Origin: Lachnospiraceae bacterium
GTDB taxonomy: Bacteria > Bacillota > Clostridia > Lachnospirales > Lachnospiraceae
NCBI GenBank assembly: GCA_902363555.1
Contig: CABJAM010000024.1
Span: forward strand, 1-17,487
Direction: 5' to 3'
Length of the DNA: 17,487 nt
The notes beneath the pieces were generated by a model. That model saw only the letters and a program-made list of their open reading frames with translations, ran no database searches and was not told the origin of the DNA. A program made the position numbers and the translations under genes. Shown here piece by piece: positions 1 through 5,126 of this stretch; within the stretch, counting starts at the first letter, position 1; each line of letters begins with the position of its first letter.

Positions 1-176
1 TAATCTGATTCCAGCCCCAAGGCTTCTGCAATCTCTAACTGTTTTTGTGGACTGGGTACGTGTTGACCAGAGATATACTGGCTCATGGATGATTTGCCAA
101 TGCCGGTCAGACGACATACATCAGCTTGCGACATATCCAGTTCCTTCATGGCTTTGCTTAACAGTTCACAAAACAT
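1..176 (-). CDS. HTH (XRE-like) DNA-binding protein, N-terminal part, cut by window edge
   Basis: The minus strand from ATG at 176 is open to the left edge, giving about 58 residues that begin MFCELLSKAMKELDMSQADV. A GAGGTG ribosome binding site lies just upstream (rc of about 182-188). The pattern fits an XRE-type helix-turn-helix: helix 2 is around MSQADVCRLTGI, the recognition helix follows in GKSSMSQYISGQ, and the HVPSPQKQLEIAEALGL tail is typical of the fold. The protein continues outside the window, so its full length and any C-terminal domain are unknown. It is the last visible gene of the leftward early operon, after the antirepressor and a 65-aa protein, and is probably a second early regulator. 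The HTH call is fairly safe; the exact role is not. Confidence 0.75.
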   Translation of the reverse strand, partial: MFCELLSKAMKELDMSQADVCRLTGIGKSSMSQYISGQHVPSPQKQLEIAEALGLESD

Positions 177-214
177 TTTTACACCTCACTCTAAAAAACT
201 TCAAACAGCCTATG

Positions 215-412
215 CTACATGGTTCTGAGTGCATACTGCTCATCCTCTGGAACACCAAATTGTTTATAAATATTTAATTTAAGCTCGTTTACATATAATT
301 TGTCGTGTCCACCTTTTAAAGCCACATCCGACATTACCGAAATATAATCCTCTATTCCCTGCAAATTTTCTTCAGTCAAATCATTACGGCAGATTCTCTC
401 GTTAAGTTCCAC
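215..412 (-). CDS. Small hypothetical phage protein, 65 aa
   Basis: The frame starts at a GTG (410-412) preceded by GGAGGGAG about 9 nt upstream (rc of about 422-429). It encodes a 65-residue, mostly charged soluble protein (MELNERICRNDLTEENLQGI at the start) with no membrane segment and no motif I recognise. It lies between the antirepressor and the HTH gene at the left edge, on the same strand with short gaps, so it belongs to the early operon. Small unknown proteins in this position are common in temperate phages of Firmicutes. The function is unknown; the good ribosome binding site and tight packing are the case for it being real. Confidence 0.65.
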   Translation of the reverse strand: MELNERICRNDLTEENLQGIEDYISVMSDVALKGGHDKLYVNELKLNIYKQFGVPEDEQYALRTM

Positions 413-426
413 GGTTTATCTCCCTC

Positions 427-1143
427 CTATCGCAAAAACTTATTGATAAAATATTGCTGCCCCTTACCAGTTACTTTTGTTGTCCTGTTTATTCTGACTG
501 AGCCGTCAGGATTATTAACAGTGGACTCCTTTACCTCAAATAATTCCAGTTCCATTGACTTCTGACTGGGCATATTCCAATCAGCCCCTTTACGCTTAAT
601 CAAATAGCCATTTTCTCGCATCCATGTGAACAGTCTCTTTTGACCAGTCTCAATACCGTTCTGCTTTAGAAGCTTTGCGAGATCACCAATTAATATAGAT
701 GTGTGGCTTGTAGAAACTGCATCGGCAAAGATTTCTTTCGGCCGCATCCGCTGATTCTCCTGAATCAATGCAACGTTGTTAGTTCTCAGCTTTTCTATTT
801 CCTTATCTGCCATCTTTAATGCTCTGGCAAAAATCTGCTCCGGGGTGTTCCATGCTTTTTCCAGGTCAAGGAAGTACTGGCGATACTGGCGACCTTTTTC
901 TGATCGTTGAATCATACAGATTTGTTTCGCCATATCCACTGAAATGTCGTGTTCTATGGTTCTCCCTCCGTTTTCTAAATTTTTAGAAACCGTGAAATAG
1001 TCCACATTTTCTGTAAATCCGTAGGCTGCCATATTCTTAAACCAGTCAGCATACTTACTTTTGATTTCCAACCCACCGTGTAAATCTCTGGCCGATACGG
1101 TCGGTTGTTCTGCCTCATAGTTGATTTTAATTAAATCGTTCAC
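427..1143 (-). CDS. Phage antirepressor, AntA/AntB-like plus KilAC domain
   Basis: This 238-aa protein has the two-domain build of phage antirepressors. Residues about 10-105 look like an AntA/AntB N-terminal domain (TVSARDLH, then KYADWFKNMAAYGF, then HDISVDMAKQICMI and GRQYRQYFLDLE). A charged helical linker follows, then a KilAC-type C-terminal domain (about 150-225, with LAKLLKQNGIETGQKRLFTW and MRENGYLIKRKG). Such proteins bind or neutralise the lysogeny repressor and favour lytic growth. I chose the GTG at 1143 rather than an upstream ATG because AAAGGAGA sits 7-8 nt before it. The start overlaps the TGA of the 48-aa gene as GTGA, which suggests translational coupling. It is in the leftward early operon below the Cro-like regulator. 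The family call is strong; its target, presumably the repressor at 1809-2240, is inferred. Confidence 0.88.
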   Translation of the reverse strand: MNDLIKINYEAEQPTVSARDLHGGLEIKSKYADWFKNMAAYGFTENVDYFTVSKNLENGGRTIEHDISVDMAKQICMIQRSEKGRQYRQYFLDLEKAWNTPEQIFARALKMADKEIEKLRTNNVALIQENQRMRPKEIFADAVSTSHTSILIGDLAKLLKQNGIETGQKRLFTWMRENGYLIKRKGADWNMPSQKSMELELFEVKESTVNNPDGSVRINRTTKVTGKGQQYFINKFLR

Positions 1144-1286
1144 TTTGCTTCTCCTTTCAAGAGTAATTTTTCTGCAACCTTGTAAATCCATTTTAGATTC
1201 TGGATGCTGTCAATCTGATTAACAATACGACATATGACATCCCTATAAGTGAATTTTGATATCGTATCTGCTCTTGCTTTATTCAT
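1140..1286 (-). CDS. Small early phage protein, 48 aa
   Basis: The frame begins at ATG 1286 with a near-perfect AAGGAGGTG 5 nt upstream, which is a better start than the upstream in-frame codon at 1331. The product starts MNKARADTISKFTYRDVICR and ends in a Lys-rich helix (KVAEKLLLKGEAK). It is basic, soluble and probably helical. Its stop codon overlaps the antirepressor's GTG start, so the two are probably translated together. I recognise no family. Its place between the Cro-like gene and the antirepressor makes it an early-operon gene, perhaps a small regulator, but nothing in the sequence shows a function. Confidence 0.65.
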   Translation of the reverse strand: MNKARADTISKFTYRDVICRIVNQIDSIQNLKWIYKVAEKLLLKGEAK

Positions 1287-1299
1287 GGGGCACACCTCC

Positions 1300-1386
1300 T
1301 TATACAGCGTCTTCACTGATACACTTTCCATTTACAAACAAATATGTTGCTTTTCCAATTGCAAAAATCGCTATTTCCGGAACCAT
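1300..1386 (-). CDS. Very small ORF, 28 aa
   Basis: ATG at 1386 opens a 28-codon frame beginning MVPEIAIFAIGKATYLFVNG and ending in CISEDAV. TTAGGAGGTGAG lies 5-8 nt upstream, as strong a ribosome binding site as any in the operon. It fills the gap between the Cro-like gene (stop near 1399) and the 48-aa gene (ribosome binding site near 1292), and the stop is followed almost at once by the next AAGGAGGTG. The peptide is hydrophobic in its first two thirds, though not clearly a full membrane span. No function is recognised. The support is position plus ribosome binding site, not homology. Confidence 0.5.
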   Translation of the reverse strand: MVPEIAIFAIGKATYLFVNGKCISEDAV

Positions 1387-1398
1387 TCCGCTCACCTC

Positions 1399-1590
1399 CT
1401 AACCGGCATCATCCAGAAAATCATCAACTGTGCATTCGAGGATGTCGGCAATCTTTTTAAGACTACGCACAGACGGACTTACTGTATTCCATTTACATAG
1501 ACTTCCGGCACCTAATTCTGCTCTTTTTTCCAGCGAATTGATTGAAATTCCTTTCTCTTTTGCTTTACGAACAATGTTATCGTAAATCAT
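1399..1590 (-). CDS. Cro-like HTH (XRE family) regulator, 63 aa
   Basis: This is a 63-aa single-domain helix-turn-helix protein. The HTH spans about residues 14-45 (ISINSLEKRAELGAGSLCKW, then SVRSLKKIADIL), with a short C-terminal helix (TVDDFLDDAG). The small size and absence of a C-terminal regulatory domain fit a Cro-type repressor. GAAAGGAGG precedes ATG 1590. It is the first gene of the leftward early operon and lies opposite the repressor gene across the 1591-1808 control region, the usual cro position. It should bind the same operator family as the repressor and shut down the repressor promoter during lytic growth; that is inferred from position. Confidence 0.85.
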   Translation of the reverse strand: MIYDNIVRKAKEKGISINSLEKRAELGAGSLCKWNTVSPSVRSLKKIADILECTVDDFLDDAG

Positions 1591-1610
1591 AAAAATCCTC
1601 CTTTCTTATA

Positions 1611-1624
1611 TCTGAAAAAATCGC
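1611..1624. promoter_or_regulatory. Operator copy 1, core TCTGAAAAAATCGC
   Basis: This is an exact copy of the 14-bp core GCGATTTTTTCAGA, in opposite orientation to the other three. It lies about 9 bp upstream of the -35 box of the rightward promoter (1634-1662) and about 20 bp before the Cro-like gene. The wider 17-bp form of the site is an imperfect dyad, TTnnGA-N5-TCnnAA, as expected for a dimeric HTH protein. Its place upstream of the repressor promoter suggests autoregulation or an activating contact. Confidence 0.7.
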
Positions 1625-1633
1625 CAAATACTA

Positions 1634-1662
1634 TTGACTTGCTTCTGAAAATATTCTATAAT
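1634..1662 (+). promoter_or_regulatory. Rightward promoter for the repressor operon
   Basis: TTGACT (1634-1639), a 17-bp spacer and TATAAT (1657-1662) form a near-consensus sigma-70-type promoter reading rightwards, with a start near 1669. It would transcribe the repressor, ImmA-like and zinc-ribbon genes. The start is about 140 nt before the repressor ATG, so the leader runs through the opposing lytic promoter. A half-site-like TTCTGA lies in the spacer. Confidence 0.7.
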
Positions 1663-1710
1663 AAAGCTGTCAATCAAAATTATAAAAACTTTCAGACATC
1701 TTTTAATTTT

Positions 1711-1724
1711 GCGATTTTTTCAGA
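1711..1724. promoter_or_regulatory. Operator copy 2, core GCGATTTTTTCAGA
   Basis: The 17-bp site 1709-1725 (TTGCGATTTTTTCAGAA) is identical to copy 4. It lies just downstream of the predicted start (about 1730) of the leftward lytic promoter, where a bound repressor would block promoter escape. Confidence 0.75.
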
Positions 1725-1736
1725 ACTTATGCTTTT

Positions 1737-1764
1737 ATTATACGCGATTTTATCAGAATGTCAA
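1737..1764 (-). promoter_or_regulatory. Leftward lytic promoter
   Basis: On the minus strand, TTGACA (rc of 1759-1764), a 16-bp spacer and TATAAT (rc of 1737-1742) match both consensus boxes perfectly. The start would be near 1730, leading into the Cro-like gene at 1590 through a leader of about 140 nt. Operator copy 3 fills the spacer, copy 4 abuts the -35 side and copy 2 covers the start region, so repressor binding should shut the promoter off. Confidence 0.8.
1744..1757. promoter_or_regulatory. Operator copy 3, inside the lytic promoter spacer
   Basis: GCGATTTTATCAGA differs from the common core at one base. It lies wholly between the -35 and -10 boxes of the leftward promoter. Core starts are 33 bp from copy 2 and 30 bp from copy 4, about three helical turns each, so bound dimers would sit on nearly the same face of the DNA. 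Confidence 0.75.
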
Positions 1765-1773
1765 TAGTTTTTT

Positions 1774-1787
1774 GCGATTTTTTCAGA
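1774..1787. promoter_or_regulatory. Operator copy 4, core GCGATTTTTTCAGA
   Basis: The 17-bp site 1772-1788 equals copy 2. It lies upstream of the lytic -35 box and only about 20 bp before the repressor start codon, so it could also act in autorepression by blocking transcripts heading into the repressor gene. Confidence 0.75.
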
Positions 1788-1808
1788 ATTATAAAGAAGG
1801 AGTCAACA

Positions 1809-2240
1809 ATGGACCTAAAAGAGCGTATACAGATGTTGTGTAAAAAAAAATCTATATCTATGAATCAGTTAGAGCAGGATTTAGGGTTTGGTAAAGGGTA
1901 TATAAGTAAGCTTAATAAGAGTACCCCGAATGCCACTAAAATTCAGCAAATCGCTACCTACTTTAATGTATCGGTAGATTACCTTATGTCCGGACAGCCA
2001 GAAAATACTACTCAAGCACCAACTCTCACCCAGCGCGATGAACGAGATATAGAAAAAATTATAGAATCCACCAAACAACAGCTCCTAAGTCAGGAAGGAT
2101 TGATGTTTGAGGGTAATCCGGCATCACCAGAAGCCATTGATTCTATAATATCGGCCATGAGAGTCGGCATGGAACTGGCCAAAGAGAAGAATAAGGAAAT
2201 ATATACACCTAAGAAATATAAGAAGGATAAGAAGGACTGA
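1809..2240 (+). CDS. Lysogeny repressor, HTH XRE family (CI/ImmR-like), 143 aa
   Basis: The start at ATG 1809 (MDLKERIQMLCKKKSISMNQ) is set by AAGAAGGAG about 7 nt upstream; a longer open frame from 1758 has no such site. Residues about 1-65 form a standard XRE HTH (NQLEQDLGFGKGYISKLNK as the HTH core, then ATYFNVSVDYLMSG). A linker rich in Thr and Gln and a charged helical tail ending KKYKKDKKD follow. There is no S24/LexA-like autocleavage domain, so RecA-induced self-cleavage is unlikely. The adjacent ImmA-like peptidase fits the ImmR/ImmA model, in which the peptidase inactivates the repressor. It should bind the four operators in 1611-1787. The function is well supported by context. Confidence 0.88.
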   Translation: MDLKERIQMLCKKKSISMNQLEQDLGFGKGYISKLNKSTPNATKIQQIATYFNVSVDYLMSGQPENTTQAPTLTQRDERDIEKIIESTKQQLLSQEGLMFEGNPASPEAIDSIISAMRVGMELAKEKNKEIYTPKKYKKDKKD

Positions 2241-2245
2241 ATCCT

Positions 2246-2668
2246 ATGAATATTAAGGAAATGGTAGATAGTCTTGTGAGAAAACATAAAACGCGGGATC
2301 CTTTTGAAATGATATTGGGCCTGAATGTTATTCTTGTGCGTTGCCCGCTGGATGGCGTACGTGGCTTCTATCAATATTTTCAACGGAATAACATAATTTA
2401 TGTTGATGAGAATCTAACAAAGTTTGAGCAAAGACTGGTATGCGCTCACGAACTTGGTCATATGTTTATGCATAAAAAGGCTAATGCAGTGTTTATGGAT
2501 ACACGAACTTACTTAAATACTACTTATTTTGAAAATGAAGCTAATACATTTGCGATGCACTTACTTCTGCCAGATGAAGACCTCAGGAATTATCGAGGTT
2601 GTACCATAAATCAGATTTCTTGCGCAACTGGATATGAACCTGAATTGTTACAATTAAGATTAAAATGA
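2246..2668 (+). CDS. ImmA/IrrE family metallopeptidase, 140 aa
   Basis: The protein carries HELGH at residues 68-72 (zinc-binding HExxH with catalytic Glu69) and a downstream ENEANTFAMHLLLP segment in which Glu98 is the likely third zinc ligand. That is the ImmA/IrrE (DUF955) signature, and 140 aa is the usual length of the short, single-domain forms. It starts 5 nt after the repressor stop, with AGAAGGA inside the repressor's last codons as ribosome binding site, so the two form an operon. In ICEBs1 and related elements ImmA cleaves the ImmR repressor to trigger excision. Here it probably cleaves the protein at 1809-2240; that target is inferred from adjacency. Confidence 0.9.
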   Translation: MNIKEMVDSLVRKHKTRDPFEMILGLNVILVRCPLDGVRGFYQYFQRNNIIYVDENLTKFEQRLVCAHELGHMFMHKKANAVFMDTRTYLNTTYFENEANTFAMHLLLPDEDLRNYRGCTINQISCATGYEPELLQLRLK

Positions 2669-2717
2669 TTAATACGCCTTAGCGTTTAATAATAAAAAAA
2701 GGATTGAAGGTGATATT

Positions 2718-3161
2718 ATGGCATTAATAATCTGTCCAGAATGTGGAAAAGAATTTTCAGACAAAGCACCGTCTTGCCCAAATTGCGGATGCCCGACACA
2801 TAATATTGTATATAGCAGTAGAGACTCTTTTTCTGATATATTATTATCTCTAAAAGGAGTAAACGGCCAGGTAGAATTATACCACAATAAAATTGTTATA
2901 CGGCGTAAAGGATTTATCGCAAAAATGGGTAGCGGATTATTCAAAGGAGATAAAGAAATATTTCTAGACCAAATATCTGCTGTGCAGTTGAAAAAGGCCA
3001 GTGCACTTATTAGTGGTTACATCCAATTTACAATTCCTGGAGGGAATGAAAAGCTAAAGGGGATTTTTGAAGCAACTGATGATGAAAATACTGTGATGTT
3101 CAGAAAAGACCAGAATAAAGTTGCTGAGGAAATAAAAAACATGATATATCAATTAAGATAA
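2718..3161 (+). CDS. Zinc-ribbon plus DUF4429-like (PH-type fold) protein, 147 aa
   Basis: The N-terminus holds a zinc ribbon with two Cys pairs (CPECGKEF and CPNCGCP, residues about 6-26). From about residue 45 to the end it resembles DUF4429, a PH-like beta domain: GQVELYHNKIVIRRKGF, LDQISAVQLKKAS, GYIQFTIPGGNE and ENTVMFRKDQNKVAEEI. The SHOCT helix often found at the end of such proteins is missing. GAAGGTGAT precedes the ATG. It is the third gene of the lysogeny operon, between the ImmA-like gene and the integrase, a slot where lysogens often express accessory functions. A role in lysogenic conversion or superinfection exclusion is possible but not shown by sequence. The domain call is fairly good; the function is unknown. 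Confidence 0.75.
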   Translation: MALIICPECGKEFSDKAPSCPNCGCPTHNIVYSSRDSFSDILLSLKGVNGQVELYHNKIVIRRKGFIAKMGSGLFKGDKEIFLDQISAVQLKKASALISGYIQFTIPGGNEKLKGIFEATDDENTVMFRKDQNKVAEEIKNMIYQLR

Positions 3162-3193
3162 AAACCGCCCCGGTGCTGGTAACACCGAAGCGG
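3160..3193 (-). terminator. Minus-strand intrinsic terminator between lysogeny operon and integrase
   Basis: Read on the minus strand, rc of 3183-3193 pairs with rc of 3165-3175 as an 11-bp stem (CCGCUUCGGUG / CACCGGGGCGG, two G-U pairs) with a 7-nt loop, followed by UUUUU (rc of 3160-3164). On the plus strand the same hairpin has a 2x2 mismatch and no T tract. It should therefore stop leftward RNA but leak rightward, letting repressor-operon transcripts run on into the integrase. It begins within the stop codon of the zinc-ribbon gene. Confidence 0.65.
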
Positions 3194-3208
3194 CTCACAT
3201 ATACATAT

Positions 3209-3255
3209 CCAGAGATATGCACTATATCTTAGCACATATATTGTATCATCTCTGG
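3209..3255. repeat. Inverted repeat upstream of the integrase
   Basis: CCAGAGAT (3209-3216) and ATCTCTGG (3248-3255) are a perfect 8-bp inverted pair around a 31-nt AT-rich loop. It lies 60-100 nt before the integrase ATG. It could be an mRNA leader hairpin or a protein-binding site controlling integrase or excision; no clear promoter is visible here. Confidence 0.4.
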
Positions 3256-3314
3256 TGACAGGTGGCAAGAGACCATCTGTTATTTTTATACCCAAATTTA
3301 AGGAGGATGATATA

Positions 3315-4346
3315 ATGTCTAAAAAGCAAAACCGCCGCGGCCGCAAGCCTAACGGCCAGGGCAGCGTAGTTCATTTATCCGGCAACCGTGCCCGCCCCTA
3401 CGCCGTAAAATTTATGGTTGATGGCCGACAGCAAATCGTAGATTACGCTGAGACTTACGAAGAAGCCGACCAACTCCGCCTTGATTATATAAAGGCCCCC
3501 TGGTCAGTAGATGCCCACAAAATGACCTTGGATGATGTATACCAACTGTGGAAGGAGCACCGTTGGCCTCTCCTTAGCGATTCAAACCAACAGTGCCTGC
3601 GCGCCGCCTATAACTATATGGGAAAATACAAAAGCATGCTGTATAAAAACATAACCAGTCTTCAAATGCAAGATACTATCAATTGCTGCACTAAGAGTCT
3701 CAGCACCAAAACAAAAATCAGAAATCTTTGGAGTCGACTAGAACAATTTGCCCGTGAGCTTCGCATTGTCAGCACTCCGTGGACAGATATGCTCACATGT
3801 GATGCGGCTCCGCCGGTTACAACCAAAACCGTATTTACTGATGCCGAGGTAAAGTCCGTCTGGAAAAACCAGAATCTAGTTGGTGCTGACAGCATCCTCA
3901 TTTTGTTGTATACTGGACTACGTATATCAGAAATGCTGATGCTCACCCGTGATGATATTAACGTTGAACAAGGATACATCCAGGCGGGATTAAAAACCGA
4001 GGCTGGCAAAAACCGGATCATCCCCATACATTCGGACATCAAATCAATTATCCAAAAATATTATGATAATGCTGAAAAATATTTATTTACATTTAATGGT
4101 AAGAATCTGTCTACCAGAAAATACAGAAAAGACTTCAAGGCCCTGCTGGCGAAACTGGAAATAACCCATCTCCCCCACGAATGTCGCCACACCTTCCGTT
4201 CTAAAATGGACAGTGCAGGCGCCAACAAGCGCTGTATTGATTTAATAATGGGTCACAAAACTGGGGATGTGGGGGAACGAGTTTACACCCACAAGACCAT
4301 AGATGAGCTGAAAGAAGCAATGAAATTGTTAAAATATCCAAAATGA
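3315..4346 (+). CDS. int: Tyrosine recombinase phage integrase, 343 aa
   Basis: The start is ATG 3315 with AAGGAGGAT about 7 nt upstream; the longer frame from 3255 lacks a ribosome binding site. Residues 8-60 form a basic arm-binding region (RRGRKPNGQGSVV and GNRARPYAVKF), about 65-165 a core-binding SAM-like domain and about 170-343 the catalytic domain. All catalytic residues are visible: Arg203 in TGLRISE, Lys227 or Lys232 in the beta hairpin, His288 and Arg291 in LPHECRHTF, His314 in MGHKTG and the nucleophile Tyr324 in ERVYTH. It integrates and, with a partner, excises the phage. No excisionase is recognised beside it. It points toward the repeat-rich 4360-4565 region, its likely attP. 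Confidence 0.93.
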   Translation: MSKKQNRRGRKPNGQGSVVHLSGNRARPYAVKFMVDGRQQIVDYAETYEEADQLRLDYIKAPWSVDAHKMTLDDVYQLWKEHRWPLLSDSNQQCLRAAYNYMGKYKSMLYKNITSLQMQDTINCCTKSLSTKTKIRNLWSRLEQFARELRIVSTPWTDMLTCDAAPPVTTKTVFTDAEVKSVWKNQNLVGADSILILLYTGLRISEMLMLTRDDINVEQGYIQAGLKTEAGKNRIIPIHSDIKSIIQKYYDNAEKYLFTFNGKNLSTRKYRKDFKALLAKLEITHLPHECRHTFRSKMDSAGANKRCIDLIMGHKTGDVGERVYTHKTIDELKEAMKLLKYPK

Positions 4347-4359
4347 TTTTCCTTGTGTA

Positions 4360-4565
4360 TTTGTTATTAATTTGTTACTAATTGCACCAATTTAGAGCAT
4401 CTTTACACGCCATAAAAAGTTAAACTTTCCAGTAAATAAGCACCTTTCCTGGATGAAAAAATTCTTTTAGCTTACAAAAATGTAAGGTTCCCCAGGGATG
4501 GCAGCCGCTAAAACAAAGGAAACTTCAGACTGTGTGTTACTAATTTGTTATTAGTTCAACATTAG
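4360..4565. other. Probable phage attachment site attP with paired arm-type repeats
   Basis: No gene is seen in 4347-4654. The region holds a tandem pair of 11-bp units, TTTGTTATTAA (4360-4370) and TTTGTTACTAA (4371-4381). About 150 bp on is a second pair, TGTGTTACTAA (4533-4543) and TTTGTTATTAG (4544-4554), with a weak fifth copy near 4555-4565. Repeated arm sites on both sides of a core, just 3' of a tyrosine integrase gene, are the layout of attP. Two inverted motifs lie between them: AAAGTT-A-AACTTT near 4415-4428 and CTTACA-N4-TGTAAG near 4471-4487, the latter a candidate core. The core itself cannot be fixed without the bacterial site. Confidence 0.6.
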
Positions 4566-4605
4566 TTATATGGTGTTTAAAGCAAATAAAGTCCACCAAC
4601 AGTAA

Positions 4606-4644
4606 AGAGCACGCCGCCGTTTTACTCTCGACCATGCGTGCTCT
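4606..4644 (-). terminator. Hairpin AGAGCACGC/GCGTGCTCT, weak terminator for the 61-aa gene
   Basis: A perfect 9-bp inverted repeat (4606-4614 and 4636-4644) with a 21-nt loop lies 10 nt after the stop of the minus-strand gene at 4655. In the minus reading it is followed by UUUACUG, a poor U tract. The stem sequence recurs in the strong terminator at 5283-5330, so the two hairpins are related. Confidence 0.45.
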
Positions 4645-4654
4645 CACATCATTT

Positions 4655-4840
4655 CTAAATAGTATTGTGCCCGTCTGCATATCCTAAATTATACGCCTCA
4701 ATAATTCCGCTTACAATTACCTGGACCAATTTTTCATCTGATTCATCAGAATTTTCCAGCAATTTAATTATTTCTTGAGCAAGATTTTCATTAATAATCA
4801 TACTATCACTTTGTCCATTATTTTTATGTATTCTTTCCAC
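4655..4840 (-). CDS. Small acidic hypothetical protein, 61 aa
   Basis: A GTG start at 4840 follows AGGGAGGA at about 10 nt. The product is acidic in its middle (LLENSDESDEKLVQ) and ends in a helix IIEAYNLGYADGHN, a Tyr/Gly motif often seen in small phage proteins of unknown role. There is no membrane span. It has its own likely promoter (4912-4940) and terminator-like hairpin (4606-4644), so it forms a one-gene unit between attP and the late operon, opposite in direction to the integrase. Genes in this place are often expressed in the lysogen. The function is unknown. Confidence 0.6.
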   Translation of the reverse strand: MERIHKNNGQSDSMIINENLAQEIIKLLENSDESDEKLVQVIVSGIIEAYNLGYADGHNTI

Positions 4841-4911
4841 TATAAATAATCCTCCCTTACGCAGTTTCGCTTAAATCCCTGCTCCGATTGCAAACATATG
4901 TTCTGTGTTTT

Positions 4912-4940
4912 ATAATAACACTTTTGCATACTAATTGCAA
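4912..4940 (-). promoter_or_regulatory. Probable promoter of the 61-aa gene
   Basis: On the minus strand, TTGCAA (rc of 4935-4940), 17 bp and TATTAT (rc of 4912-4917) make a plausible promoter (4/6 and 5/6 matches). It starts about 65 nt before the GTG at 4840, with no other gene between. Confidence 0.5.
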
Positions 4941-5092
4941 TGCTTTTCACGCAAAAAATATTCGGAACATCGAATTAAATTTAATATTAAAGGGCGTCCG
5001 GACTCTTTAAATTTATAGGTACATTATACCATTATTAACTCATTACCGCATTGGAATTAATTTCCATTATTACGATATAGTGAACTAGTTCT

Positions 5093-5120
5093 TTGACTTT
5101 TTGTGCAACTCGAAAATAAT
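5093..5120 (+). promoter_or_regulatory. Candidate promoter of the 5127-5330 transcript
   Basis: TTGACT (5093-5098), a 16-bp spacer and AATAAT (5115-5120) match consensus at 5/6 each and would start RNA near 5127. A weaker alternative lies upstream: TTGGAA at 5051 and TATAGT at 5076, with a long 19-bp spacer. The stretch 4941-5092 holds no convincing gene; it is AT-rich with a small inverted repeat TTAAAG/CTTTAA (4987-5010) around the palindrome GTCCGGAC. Confidence 0.4.
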
Positions 5121-5126
5121 GCAGGT

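Noticed and set aside
1643..1659. Possible fifth operator, TTCTGAAAATATTCTAT, in the repressor promoter spacer
   Set aside because: Only the TTCTGA half matches the operator core; the GCGA half is missing, so it was not listed as a site.
2669..2689. Hairpin TTAA(T)ACGC-CTTA-GCGTTTAA between the ImmA-like and zinc-ribbon genes
   Set aside because: The stem has a bulge and is not followed by a T tract in the plus reading, so it does not qualify as a terminator. It might slow transcription slightly, but there is no support for a function.
4355..4654. Search for a tRNA gene or tRNA 3' end as the attachment core
   Set aside because: No cloverleaf or GGTTC-type T arm with matching acceptor stem was found; the GGTTCCCCAGGG stretch near 4487 does not fold as tRNA.
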